From: Cliona cf. orientalis
Taxonomy: Eukaryota; Porifera; Demospongiae; Clionaida; Clionaidae
Direction: 5' to 3'
Length of the DNA: 64,000 nt
Assembly (NCBI GenBank): GCA_963930775.1
Contig: OZ005696.1
Location: 7,502,001 to 7,566,000 of the forward strand
Shown: in pieces, positions 27,314 through 41,000 of the stretch
How the letters are laid out: each line of letters starts with the position of its first letter
Position numbering within the stretch: position 1 is the first letter of the stretch
Program-made: the position numbers and the translations under genes
Notes under the pieces: model-generated
What the model was told of the DNA's origin: nothing
Database searches by the model: none
The model's input: only the letters and a program-made list of their open reading frames with translations

Positions 27314-28621
27314 GGTATTAATAATAATATTTCTCTATACTTTTCGGTTAATTAGAGAAAAGCGGATAAGTAGCTATGACGACCCCAACCACTAGCCATG
27401 TATGCTTCTCCAAGGTAAATAATGCCATAGATTGTCGGGGTTCAAATGGCCAAGGAAATGGGCCCTCATGTGATCAGTAGTACATAGTCTACTACTGTAG
27501 ATAGCTATGCATCTGTGCCAGTGTAGATACGATTATGACTCCTCCTTAGCTATAGCGGCTTGGGAGAAGTCCGGGCCTTACAGTTAATGTGAAACTTGAA
27601 TAATTGACTAGTGGTGGTTGTCATAGAAATAATATTATAATGGAAGACATGGATCTTGTACTTGGACAGAAATTTACTAGCTAATGATAAAGATTGTGCT
27701 TGAGGTAGCTATATGCTATTTATGATCATAAAAAATTAGGGTATATGTGGGTATTGTGAGACAGTTGGTATTATAGGACGTCCATATTAACAAAGATGGA
27801 AGTTTCTGGTTTGGGGGTCATTGTATTATACCTAATTAGAACTATTATCTGCTAAGTTGAATTTCCTATCCACCTTATTTTGATACGGGTTTACGCTTTC
27901 GTTGCTTAAAAATGTAGTGAAACAATGATTTTTGGTTTTTGGTGTATCAGCTTTACAAATTTGCTTTTTGTTACATCAAACTACTTATTTTTTTGAGGTT
28001 AACACTCAAATCTCACTATAAGAATGCCAATTTGGATAAGACATCATCTTAAAACACCTCATGATAACCGCCTTTATCAGCGGGAAGGTAGTGTCTCATA
28101 ATAGGGACAGGCGTCCCATAATATGTTCAGTACTAATGATAGCAAAACAATTTTTAAAAAATTACATCATTTAGTAGTGAAGTTGATATTTATAACCCAT
28201 GTATTAGAGGCCATAGGCTGTCCTTAAAAAAATATACCACTTAAACTATTCCTAAAACAATTGTGTAAAAGTAGTCACAAGTTTAGTGTCTCATAACTGG
28301 GACATGTACCCTATATATAATATGTGATCAAAAAGTAATGAAAGTTAAAGGAAAGAGACAAATCTCAAGCTCCACCTGGGACTATGTGAAAAAGATCGGG
28401 AAGCCTGGGGACGAGGCTAGGACTATGTAGTAAGTAACTGATTGGCCCATTAAACTTATTCTACACTCATGCAGGGCCCAGTATAACTCAGTTGGTAAGA
28501 GTGTCTACTACCACTTCCACCTTTTTCATAGTGTAATATTGCATGCGTTGAAAAGCTGGGAGGGCCTCGGTGCAAGGCTACCATGTCCATGTGATAACCA
28601 GGCTATGAATGTCATTACAGG
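27314..28621. other. Intergenic region with no supportable gene
   Basis: AT-rich DNA without long open frames. The phrase AGCCTGGGGACGAGGCT at about 28400-28416 recurs near 22976 and, inverted, near 26468, so it is probably part of a short dispersed repeat. A stretch at 28472-28500 (ATAACTCAGTTGGTAAGAG) resembles the 5' half of a tRNA but has no matching 3' half. Confidence 0.4.
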
Positions 28622-29455
28622 CACATACCAGGAGCGTAGCAACCACTCAGGCCAGCCAGGCCATGGCCTGACCAATGATTATTTCGTTTAAAGTGGGTGT
28701 GATGGTCCAAGTGGAGTGCACACGCACACGCAGATGCGTTTAGGCATTGAGAGAACGCACATGGCCACTAGTTTCTGTCTCTGATGATTATCTGACTCTC
28801 CTCATATGCATGCATGATAAGACAGTGGTGAAACATTCATTCCAACACTCCTGGTTAGTGGCTATTTCTCCACTACTGTAATAATGAATCAATGAATAGA
28901 TACTATTTTTGCCACATCTGTTTGCTTATAGCTGCTATAAAACAAAAGAATTCTCTAACTTCTACCGAGGCAGACCAGGCATTTGTAAGTATCACACTGC
29001 ATGCAGTACACTTCTGACTACTATATAATAGTTAGACACTGTTTAGGAGGTTTCTATGTGATTTAGAAGACTGAAGGACTCTATATAGAATCCCGAGTGA
29101 AGCGAGGGTTCTATGGGAGCCCTGAGGTCTTCTAAATCACATAGAAACCTACTGAACAGTGTCTAACAAGTTTAGATCATATAGTTTTGTATCACTAAGA
29201 GCCAGAGGGTAAAACGTGTAGGGCTAAGATGGCTACTGTCCGTAGCCAATCAAATTGCAGTATTTGTTACAGCTTTGATCTAATAATAATTAGGTATCTA
29301 AAAGATAGATTAAGTGAATTGAAATGATCAATGTCAACAATATTATTTCAATGAAATACATAATATATTATACACATGCACATCACGCATTGTGCATTGA
29401 TCTGTTGCTCCAATGGCCTGACCAATGAATTTTTGGTTGCTACTCCTCTGCATAC
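28622..29455. mobile_element. Possible non-autonomous element with nested foldback
   Basis: The left end has AGGAGCGTAGCAACCA and a following GGCCTGACCAATGA. The right end carries GGCCTGACCAATGA and then TGGTTGCTACTCCT, which is the left terminus inverted. Nested inside, 29046-29164 is a hairpin whose arms read AGGTTTCTATGTGATTTAG and its reverse complement. No transposase frame is visible, so a MITE-like element is the best description. Confidence 0.5.
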
Positions 29456-29628
29456 TGCTTTTACATAAACATATACATGCTTGTGAATTTCACTACAGGC
29501 AGAACATGTGACAATGCATAGCTAATCAGGTCATGTTTAGAGCAGTAGTATACTATTATTTGTTTAGGCTTAGCATACACGCCCCTTTTTCGTGGAGAAC
29601 CATAAGCCAGTACTGAAGCGCTGCTATC

Positions 29629-30411
29629 ATGGATACGGTTATTCTTTATTTCGTAATAGCTGCAATTGTTTCTACTGTGTCTGCTCAGCCCCAGGGCACT
29701 TGCTCAACATGCAACTGTCAAATCAACAATGTTGAATCTCTTAGTCGAATAATTCAACAAGCTATTTCATCTAGTAAGCCAGCTATCACAATAAGCCTAA
29801 CAAGCTATCAGTCATGATTTTCTTTACAAACAGGTGGTGTTACTGGAGTGACTTATACAAGGTGGGGAAAGACGTCCTGCCCAAATAATACTGACGCTGA
29901 ACTGGTTTACTCCGGTAGAGCCGGTGGTACCTACCACCTTGCTCGAGGAGGATCATCAGATAGAATTTGCATGCCTGACAATCCTGACTACCCTGCTGAG
30001 GCAATTGACATCTCCTCTTCGCCAGCTAGCCAATTTAAAAACACCGTTCAGGGTCTCGAATATGAAGTGGACTATAGTCTTCCAGGAAATCCTTTAACAG
30101 ATGTACATAATCACAACACACCGTGTGCTGTCTGTTTTGTTCCTACCAGAGCTACCACTATCATGGTGCCGGCTAAAACTGTGTGTCCATCGTCTTGGAC
30201 TCGCGAGTACTATGGCTTTCTGATGAGTGACTATGATGGTAACTATCGTACATCGTACACCTGCCTTGACATCGCTCCAGAACCGGTTCCAGGGACTGTT
30301 AGCAACTCGAATCCCTCACTCCTTTATCACTCTGTTACTGATTGCCATGGCATTGCCTGTCCACCGTATGAAAATAACCGGATGCTCGGGTGTGTAGTGT
30401 GCACAAGGTGA
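29629..30411 (+). CDS. Secreted 'short-chain collagen C4-like' sponge protein, 240 residues
   Basis: Two exons: 29629-29773 and 29834-30411, with a 60-bp intron. Residues 1-20 form a classic signal peptide (hydrophobic VILYFVIAAIVSTVSA). The mature part matches the C-terminal globular module of poriferan short-chain collagen C4-like proteins: GVTYTRWGKTSCP, LVYSGRAGGTYHLARGG, ICMPDNPDYP, HNHNTPCAVCFVPTR, MVPAKTVCPSSW and a final DCHGIACPPYENN...CVVCTR. Paired cysteines and CxxC motifs suggest a disulfide-rich extracellular fold. There is no Gly-X-Y collagen repeat here, so the protein would be a collagen-module protein rather than a collagen. A frame-broken copy lies at 46447-46840. Confidence 0.88.
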
Positions 30412-32063
30412 TTACAGTAGCACACACACAACCCCAACATGAACTATTCTTATATTAAATTTTAGAGTAGCCCTAGCTTAGTATACTTAAACATAAAGAG
30501 AACCTGACTTGATGTAGATGTATGCCATAAAGATTGTAGCTGTGTCTATTGTAATTAATGTAAGTACAAAACATATTATAACTAACACATTAATGTTTTT
30601 TTTTTGCTAATATTTTTTGGCAAATTATTAGTAGCTGTAAGTATTCCAGAATGTGGGCTACGAGATTGGTATACTAGTAAAGTCATTAGTTTGAGCATCA
30701 GTGATCCCGACCAAACCTGTCCAACCAACTGGTAAGAGTGAACCACCTCAGAGTAGAGTATGCATGTGCCATGTTAATGACACTGCCAATTGTATCTACG
30801 ACTACTGACCTACGGAATACTATTATATCTAACACTTTAACTTGCAGCAATGCTATGACTACAAAAGTGGCTAGCTATGACTAGTTATAATAATTATGTT
30901 AGAAAACGGTCCTTAGGTGACGGTAATTAATTTTGAACCACACGTGAATATTTCTCTCCACTATACATTCCTACACTTGCTTTTGAGGGATGCAAAAACA
31001 GTAATAATCTTGATTCCACACACATTGTCAAGTCAAGAGTGCTTAAAAGTTAGGTGCATATTGCATGATAATCAAGAAAAGCAAGCAACAGTAGGATATC
31101 GATGTATAGTGGATGTGATTATCCCTACAAATTTAATCTTGTTTGTGTACTTTTTGACCCTGCCATCCCTACTTCGTCCTTCAATTTTTATACTTGTATA
31201 GTACCGGTATAGTATCTACTGTACGTAACTAGCTACACTAGTCTCGTGAGTCAGCCCCTCCTACCTGCGCAAAACGTAGGAGGGGCTGGCTTGCGTGCCG
31301 CGAGACTGTACCATGGTTAATAATACTTGAACCCATGCATCCATGTTATAATACTGATCGATGGTAATATTGATGACAGGCCAGGAGATTACTTAGCCAG
31401 AATGGCTGGTTCAACCGTTGCCATGGAATCCGCAACAGTACCTCAGAGCTGGAGTCACTAGTCATGATTAGCTAGCTACATTAAAATTTTATTAAAGGGA
31501 CACTCAATGACATAGTATTGAGTGCATGCATATTACTTATGTTTAGTGACCCCAACTAGTACAGTATAATTTGTAATGGTCCTACGTACCATGTACCAAT
31601 CAGAATGAAAGACTTCCTGTTTTACAATAATTAGCTACAGGTAGATAGATCTACTTATTCTGTTTGATATGCCATAATACAATGTCAATGTCATCATAGT
31701 AATAATTATTATTATCAAAATGTCATAAGCACATATTTGCAATGTTTAAAGTACATTGGAGTTATCAAACTATAAAGTCACTCAGTTATATAGGTATCGT
31801 AATTAAAATAACACCGTAATGTCCCGGGCAAGCACCCACTCCCGGTAAGTGCCCATCTACCCCATTTCAAGGGGTCGTTGTAGCAGCTTCTTATCCCTGG
31901 TAAGCGCCCATGCGGGCCAAAATCGTGAGTTATGTTTAAATGCCCATGGGTGCTTACCCGGGACACTACGGTAATGTTTATGATTTCAATAACTACTGCA
32001 TGAGAAGAAATGAACATAAAGTTTAACTGCATTGCAAAAATTAACAAAAAAAATTTAGTGCCA
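30412..32063. other. Intergenic region with one possible orphan exon and two foldbacks
   Basis: 30650-30731 (+) is flanked by a TTCCAG acceptor and a GTAAGA donor and would encode ECGLRDWYTSK followed by ISDPDQTCPTNW, a Cys/Trp pattern that resembles exons of secreted animal proteins. No partner exons were found. 31244-31309 is a short palindrome (GTCTCGTGAGTCAGCCCC with its inverse), and 31813-31973 is a separate inverted-repeat element. Confidence 0.4.
31813..31973. mobile_element. Short terminal-inverted-repeat element (MITE-like)
   Basis: The left end reads ACCGTAATGTCCCGGGCAAG and the right end, inverted, ACCGTAGTGTCCCGGGTAAG. The element is about 160 bp with no coding capacity. The ACCGTA/TACGGT termini are shared with several larger elements in this window (35.1, 52.3 and 61.6 kb). 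Confidence 0.7.
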
Positions 32064-35000
32064 TTATGATAAGTCAATGAGATCAGCGAGGTGTCCACAC
32101 CCAACGGTGGGTGATCGAAGGGCTTCGGCTAATGCTATCCATGTTGGTCTAGGGTCAATCATCTTCAACCAAGTCATGAGCATGGCTCGAAATCGATCGT
32201 CGATATTGTCATTATTCCCCTTGATAGTGTCCAGTGTTTCTGGGTCAATCTCTAGTTCCAAACCAATGTTATACCACTTTGTTCTTGCACCCCAGGCTGC
32301 TTTTTGTACCGCACGGAGATTCTTTATGTTCAGCTCTCCCTTAGTAGCTGGGATGATATTACCACTATTAGCCGGAGACGAGGATGTAGCCTTTCCGAGC
32401 CAGAGCGCATGTTTTTCAGTCATATGGCAACATACTGTTCCAGGGCACTTTGTGCAAGTCAAAAGTTTGTGTTTAGAGATGGTTGCTGGATGTGGGGGGA
32501 CAGATTCGTCATGCTTTGAGCAAAGAAATGCAGGTTCCGGAATAGAATTGTTATAGTTCAATCGATGAGATGCTTTGCGAATGTGAGTGAGGATGGTTTC
32601 ACGAATCATTGGGCAAACCTCCTCACAGATTTCAAGTGCTTTTGCTTCACTGATTTCTTCCTGGTCTGGAAATTCAATGCTGACATGAAAAAATGTTGAG
32701 AAGGAATCAGTTATTGTGATGTATCCTGGATTGTTTCCAGGAACAACAAATCGAACGCTGTTGCGTGAGAGCTGAAGTGGATTACCATCTTCTGTAAGAA
32801 GCTTCCAGTCAGCATCAGTGATGAGAGAGGCTAGGAGAAAGCAGTAGACTCCAAGCTTGGGACCATTCTCACCAAAGTAGAAAAGAAAAGCAGGAAATCC
32901 TGAACTGGAAGGAATTTTTACTTTCTCAGTTTCTAGAAGACATGGCATTAGGAATTTTCCTTTTCCAATTTCAGCCACAATTAGGAGCTTTTCGAAAAGA
33001 AGAATCAGATGCTTTTCTTCAAACAGACCTGGGACATAGCCAGAACTAAACTGTGACAGAATCTCAATGGTTACAATGCCACAGATTTTGAATTTCTCCA
33101 CACCACCAACAGCAATAGCTTGACTACTGGGCTCGGCTCGCAACTTTATACTATATTCCACAAGCTCAGTTATCTTGTTGAGCAGAACTTGGGCATCAAT
33201 AAACACCACATCTGGAAGGATATCTTTGTAGTACATGATGAGCTTGAGGTTGTGAAGGTACTGTAGCACGTCATCGAGTGACTCCCTTGTGAAGTGGTAG
33301 GCTGTGGCTTCCTTCAGACACTCATCAATACTCAGTATAGCTTTTCGTTGATACTTTGCGAGTCGTTGGAAGCAACTTTCAAGTGAGAAGTATCGAAGAG
33401 GAATCTTCACCCTTGGTAGCTTCTGTAGCTCCTTGATCATCAACAGCCTCAAACCATCCATTATCTTACGATCGTCATTTCCAAGAACTTTGGCATTAAT
33501 AGCAAACAGCAGTGATTCCCCATTGTAGATGATGTTGTCCTTCATCTCTGGAGGGATGATGCTCTGAAGCTTTCGATTCTTCTCTTTCCTATCCTCGTGC
33601 TGGCACTCATGTTCGAGATCCTTATGAGTGCCAACAAATATAATCTTTGGACATGTGTTTGGTTTACAGGTTGATCGTAAGACTCTCAAACAGTGGCGAA
33701 AAGTCTCCAGGTGTGTGAAGGGTGAATGGAATGGCTCTCCTATGCGGTTACCATTGATGTAGTACTCCACCAGTGGATGGCTGTCTAAGGACTCGTTGAG
33801 CTTCACTACGAGTATACCAAACAAGGTGTTGGTGACAAAAGCAGGGAGGATTTCGTGAAACATTGGCTGGCCTGCTGAATCCTTGACATCCATTAGATCC
33901 TTGTCGTGGAGATGTTGTGATGTTTTTGACTTGGCTTGCATTCGATACTGTAGCTCTTGTTTCAGACCAGATTTAGCTATGGGTAGTGGACCCTTGATAT
34001 TGGTATCCTTGGCTGCTTGTGGTGCTGTTTCTGGAGAACTAGAATTTGAACGTGCTTCTGGCATCTCAAGAGATGAACTAGAGGGTGGAGTAACTGGTAC
34101 TTTAGTACCAAGTAGTAGGGAAGCTGCAGTGGGAGCAATATTCATGGGGTACTGTTCAGCCGAATTCGCTAGCATCTCTGAATAGTGGTCATCGGTTATT
34201 CTGATGAAATGCACTGTGCCCCTCACTCCAAGCTTGAATTGTGCTACTGCTCTAATGGGTATCTTTGCACATGCAGTGCTCTTTCGTATCGCTGGAGGAT
34301 CTTCTTCAAGAAGGGCAAGAAGTGTGTGGGTCTTTCCAGACCCACCAGGACCCAGGAAGAAAGTGCTACCATTTCGTATCCATACTGCTCCATCTTTCAT
34401 GGCAGCCTCAAAATTGAGCCTTGTTTTTTCACTCACTGTAAATTAGTATAATAGCTATCACGTGCGCATGGTACCAGGTATAACTGCTAAACTAGTTAAC
34501 CCTCGGTGCACGCATGAGGGTTACAGTATTCGTTCTGTGTGTGTGTCTATCTGTCTGTCTGTAACCACACTAGCTGCTACACACCTCATTTGCAAGTCCA
34601 ATCTGGGGTGGTATAAGTTTCCTCATGGTGTTCCAAATGCATGATTTGTGTAGATTTTGCAGAAAACCAATTTTGGCATCATTTACTGATTCTAAGCTTC
34701 CCGACTTCTCCAATCCCGGCCAGCTAATTTTACATGTAAGTAGAACATTGGAGAAGCTTAGAATCAGCAAATGCATGATGCTAAAACTGTAGATAACAAA
34801 AGCAGGGAGGAGTTCGTGAAATATCAGCTGGCCTGCGTGGTAATAGACAGACAGACAGACAGAAAGACACACACACACACAGCATGCAACAGTTGCCTGC
34901 TGTATTTTAATATACGTAGAGCATGCCCACTTGACTAAAACCATACCCATTTAATCACTTTTATGGTGGTACTGTATGTTCATTTTCTAATGTTTATAGC

Positions 35001-38000
35001 ATAAGGAAAGCAAGATAAACATGTAATTTGGCTGCTGATGTTCCAAGTGGGAAAGCATGCTCCCCCTGCATCAGCATGCAAGTGTGGTCTATAATAATAA
35101 TGGTACACATATACCGTACCCTCGCGAAAGAGGGCCCATGGGCGGTGCACCTTACATTGGGCCAAGATTGGGGGGTGGGCCGATATTCGAGGTATCAGCA
35201 TCATTCATACGCGAAAGAGCACCCAGGTAAGTTACCCACGCTAGCTTCATAATATGAATAGTAGCAGCGGCTACTATTGATTTCAGCCTTATTCAAGCAC
35301 GGTTGCCAATTCAGAGCAAGGGCAGCCGCGATTCTTCACCATGTGTCGTTGAGTGCAGCTCTATTAAGTGGGTGTGGCTACGATCGCTAGCCGTGTGCTT
35401 TAGTTTATTTCTGCTAAAACGTGGAATAAAAGCTAGCTAATTAAGGCTTAGTTTTACCATAGATATTCTATGGTTTTACAGCTGTTTAGCACGTTACTTA
35501 TTGATCTTACGAAGTTCAGTCGTCATAAACCAGCCGTTTGAGCTGCGTTTTCAAGGGCAGCTACACATGGGCACATATTCGAGCAAACACTTGACCTTAA
35601 CAGGAAATCGAACCCTAAGTGGGGGGTGGGCGGACATTCCATAGTGGGCCCTCTTTCGCGAGGGTACGGTACGTGTAAAATGTCATGACAATGTAACTGT
35701 GCGTATATTATATGATCGAATGTCTCTTACCTTTATTGAGGAGTACATACATGTACATGTACTATACGGTTCCCCCTGCCTAATAAATTAATTAGCATTA
35801 TAAACTAAAGCATACCTTGAATGTAGGTATTCTTAACCATAGCAGCCTGTTGGGGTAGTGCACACTGATAAAGTATTTCAGCAATCTTTGTCCAAGATGC
35901 TAGTGGATGGTTGTGGGCATAGTAGTCCAAATAAGCCTCCTTCCTCTGGGCAGGGTTCTGGTAGTTCATCATGAATTCCCCTCTCTTGGAGTGTGGAGTG
36001 TTAAGGTCGTACTCACCCATACGATCAACATCCCTATCATTCATTGATGCAAACAGCTCCACTAGACGCTCAGTGGTTAGTGTGAGGTCTGTCAGGAAAC
36101 AGATACAAAGTCAGGTAACCCTACTGCACTCTATAATAGAAAGTTTATAGCCAATAACAACGCATGGAAAAAGATAATTTCATTTTGAAAAACACATATT
36201 TTCCTGTAAAGGTCATCAATCACTCCATATATTATTTTAACCATACATTGTTAGAATTCGTAAATAAAATATTTAATTGGACCATACATTGTATTCGATT
36301 AACTACGATACGTAGCAGATTATGACAATTACCATTTCACTTCATGTATATGTAACAACAAGAGTATTTAAGTGGCTCAAACCATTATGTACACCAGGCG
36401 CGGATCCAAAGCCTCGAATGGGGGGGGGGTCTAAATCAAACAATCACATGTAAAAATTTGGTCACGCCCCTTTTTACAAAACCACACCCATTTAGTTGCC
36501 GCGAAGCGAAGCAACAACCAGAAATCTTGGAAAAGCCAGTGGAACTCGAGTTTTAGTCCCTACAGACAGGTTTATCAGTCAGATTTTATAGCTAAATATA
36601 TTATGATATTGTATGTCAGATCGAGGTTTTTTGGCTAGAAGGGGGGTGCTAGAGCTAGCTATGTCTATAGAAGCCTGTATGTTATCATGGCTGGAAGGGG
36701 GATGCTTGAGCACCCCAAGCACCCCCCCTACACAGAGCAAATGAATGCCACATCAATCAGTTTGTGTTTTCACTGATATATACCACCTATTAGCACCTGA
36801 TTACAATTTCCTAGGTACAGCTTAATATTACTGCAATGACTAAAATTATTTACTTAGGGTGACAAAATTATTTTCAATGTACATCATATATATACTAAAA
36901 CTTTAGGGGAGGTCCCTTCCTAAAACGAGCACAGTGCTATCTTTAACAATGATTATGCACACAGTGCATTGGCAACCTAGCCTTGCACCCAGGCTGTGGG
37001 AATGTGCACTAAAATACCCCAGCAAAAGCTGGGGCTCGTACTTCCCTTGAGTACATATCATTAAACTACTCCGTATCATTCAGAATGAAACATCAATCAA
37101 TAGGTTTACAGTGTGTTCCCTACTCGCCTAAAGGTGACACTACAAAGAGACCATGCACCATTCCTGAAGCATACGAAGGTAACAGACTCATGTCTGGTGG
37201 TTCCTTTATCCTCGTTCATCAACACTAATACAGTGTAGTCCACCAAATTCGAATCCGCTTACCACGAATTTTCTTCTAATTCGAAGTCTTTCCAATTCCC
37301 CACATAGAGCTAATACATAAATTCGAAATGGCACTTTCGCTTAATTAGAACACGCGCAAGGTCTAGTATACGGACATGCACATATAGTATACGGAAAATA
37401 GATCACGTGGGCATCACATGGCTGCAGCTGAATGCAGCTGCACTAGCCAGAAGTAGTCATATCTAGCAGTATCAGGTTCTAGACTGTTAAAAGAAAGCTA
37501 GAAATAGTAGATAGAGTGGACAGTCTGCCTCCAGAGAAGAAGAAAAAGGTTGTTGCATCTGAATATGTAAAGATTATTATTATGTATGGTAGCTATTATC
37601 CCTTTAATTCAAAATTATCATTCATATGAGCAAAATTCGAATTAAGTGGATGTTGCTGTAATTCAAATTTTCCTTTAATTCAAATTATTTGGGTGGATTT
37701 GTAAATTCGAATTAAGTGGACTACACTGTAGCGAGAATGAAGCCATTATATTGATTCATGAACGTGAAGGTGCCTGCTCAGTTATTGAAGGTAATAAGGA
37801 ACTATTTTGGATGTTTAAAGATTTGTGGCAGCATTATTTCGGCTTGGTGAGTCCTGTGTTAAGCCCATCCGCCCGACATTTTCTCCATATTCTATTTCCG
37901 TGGCATGATCATGTGTTTCACAAGTGGTATATTATTATGGTGGTAAATAACCCGAAAATGTCATAATTATTATACAATGTACATGTATACAACATGTTCA

Positions 38001-41000
38001 TGTACTAGGCCTTCCTAAATGTTTTCCGCCACCCTCCTCCCCCCCCACACCCCCCCCCCCCCGAAAAAATCCTAAAATTAATGTAGCCCTAGCAGCGCAA
38101 AATGTCACCTTACTATACAAACCCAAACCACAAACTACACCCATTGAGAGAGAACCTACCTCTAGGACTGAGATAGGATCGTACTTCTTCCACTGCAGCT
38201 GTCTCTCCCTCACGGTACAGTCCACGGGCAACCTCTTCCCAGCTGGAGTTAGGGTTACAGTTGATATAGATGTCTACACGTGTACTGACCAGCTCCCTCT
38301 CGGTGGAGCACTTGCTACTGATATCCTCCAACCCTGTGCTGCCGATCAGCCTCCCCCAAACCTCCTCAGCCCTACCATCAGTCACCTTCTTCATCACTCC
38401 GAGTATATTCTCAACAGTCAGAGTGGGGTCTGAAGGAGGACAAAATGACATGGAATTAAACTTATCATTAGCTTGCTAAGATAGACAGTGACTAATACTA
38501 GGAAACAAGTAGTTTTGTACCATGGTTGTAAGGCTACTACAAATTGCATAGTTGTTTCCCGTCCTGGCTGTCAATTCAGTAGCATGCGGGTGGGCAGTTA
38601 ATTTTTATTATTCATTATTTATTATCACCGAATATGGTATAAACCATGCACAAACGGCTGCCAGGGTACATGACTCGAGCTAATCCCGCCTACTTCAACT
38701 GACATGGCAGGCACAGTCTCAGAACTATGAATGAGGCTACTCATGAGTATAGCGATCATCATGCAGATCGAGAACTGCAGTGAGCAAGTACTGAATGAGC
38801 CATCAATGTCCCAAACTCAGCTTGCAACTTGAGCGCAGGGTTGATACATGTATTCTCGTACATGTTTCCTTGTTGGTACGTGTATCCTTGTAGGAGGTGT
38901 CTATCTACATAGCTACCATATATATAGACATCTATACTTCTGAGGCTCAAAAACTTACATGATCGTTTCTGCCAGGATAGTGTGCACATATTACCATGTT
39001 AAGTTGATTGCAGAGTCAGCAGTTCTAAAGATGAAAAGCTATACATGTAGCTACTGTATTGAGTTGAAATCGATACAGCAGTCATACACAGCAATGATAT
39101 TCAATATTATACTAGTGGTTCCAAATATCTAGAGTTGGATGGAAGCATTGGCTCACTGTTGTCGATGTCTCAATTGAAGATAGTCTATTACTGTAGTTAA
39201 TCAAATACAACGCATGATCCAATTTAATGCAATAAATTAGCCTTTTATGAATTCTCATAACGTTTATTTATGGAGCGATTGACAACCTTTACCAGAAAAA
39301 AGTGCATTCTTTAAAACTTAAATTATTTTTTCCATGCGTAGTATTAGGTTAAGTACAGTATGGTGCTTTGACCAGTTGCTAGGTACATGCTCAAGCCTTT
39401 TGTGGCTGACACCATAATTGCTAGGCCATAGATGGGTTGTCAGGACCATAATAGCCCATATAGTATAAGTCAGTTACATGTACATCACTAGCTTAGTATT
39501 GGTCTCTACCTCATGATATATTGGTATGTAGATAGGCCTGTTGCATTATGCAATAGAACAGCACATCAATAGTAGTACATGGCATAAGTGGCAGAAGCAT
39601 ATTGAATGCGAGGGAGCCATCCATGCACAAAAATTTAACCCACGCCCACTAATTAGTGGTAATGCTTCCGTGAAAATTGAGAAACAAGGATTGACAACAG
39701 GCAAAAATTAGTTGATTTCAAGGAGAGCAGCAATGAAACTAGTCTCGTGCCCAGCCCCTCCTACACAAAAAGCGAGAAAGGGTCTGGTGAAAAAGGTCGC
39801 ACTACCGTGTCCCTCTGGAATGCAATAATTGGCGTTTTGGTGTGCGTTAAATAAGAAATAAACCATACCGTGCGCGCGCATAGCTATATATATAGCTATA
39901 GGTCGGGCGCATGCGTGCAACAGATGATTACATTCCAATAGTCATGTGACTACGCTACTGCAATCTGATTGGCCACGTACGATTTTCAACGTGGGGACAC
40001 GGTAGTGCGACCCTTTTCACCAGACCCTTTCTCGCTTTTTGCGTAGGAGGGGCTGGGCACGAGACTACAATGAAACATTTTTGACTCAGAACTGACAGAA
40101 GGCTATTGCAAACAGGTAAATTGACAAGTTCATTGTTTGCTTAGCACAAGGCAAAAGTGGGTGTGTCAGCCTTGAAAAAGTGAGGGTGGGGGGCCATGGC
40201 CCCTGCCTATGCATGGGAATGTCATTCTATGGCCCCTTAATGCTTACCAGTTTGTGGTATGAAAGTCTTTGCTTTCCTCGCTGCAGTCATCTCATTCCTC
40301 CCATACAGTCCCCCGCAAAGATGTGTCCATGAAGAGTCAGGGCGGCAGTTGATATAGAAGTCTGCACATGCATGTATCCTCTGCTCCTCAGTAGAATACT
40401 TCTGATAAATGTCCTCTAGTTGTGGGGCTGGAACAATATCTCCTCTAGGCCACACCTCCTTCCTTCTCTCCACTGCCACCTTCTCCATCACTCCAACTAC
40501 ATTTTCCACAGTCAGAGTGGGCTCTGGATGAGACAGAGTTAATGATATTACAATATTCTTTCAAAAATCATTCTGCCAGGGCTTCATACAGGGCTTGGAA
40601 TTTCCCCGACCACCTCTAGCCTATGTTTGTCCCTCCAGATTCATAGACTGTCATATACAGTTGTACTTTGTATTAGTTTTGTCTCCCCAGAAGTTAGGGT
40701 TCTCCATGCTTGCAACCCTCAACTTGGGTTCTGTATGAAATGCTGTCTGGTATCTGCTACTAGTGTGTATTAGAAATGCTAACTATATGGGATACTGTAC
40801 AATGTCACATACATACATACATGTAAGGAGACTAGCATTACCATACTTAATCTAGTAAAGCGCATGAAAAATTTTTTTGAAAAATGCATGTTTTCCTGGT
40901 AAAGGTCGTCAATCAATCATACATAAACAGTATGAGAATTCTTAAAAATTAATACTAATTTCTCATGTTAAATTGGATCATGTGTTCCATTACAAGTTCA

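Noticed and set aside
28472-28500. tRNA-like stretch (ATAACTCAGTTGGTAAGAG)
   Set aside because: It resembles a D-arm/A-box only. No B-box, anticodon arm or closing acceptor stem follows within 90 bases.
32077-34446. Plus-strand open frames opposite the GTPase exon
   Set aside because: They are antisense shadows of the long minus-strand exon, and they recur opposite copy 2 only because the sequence is duplicated.
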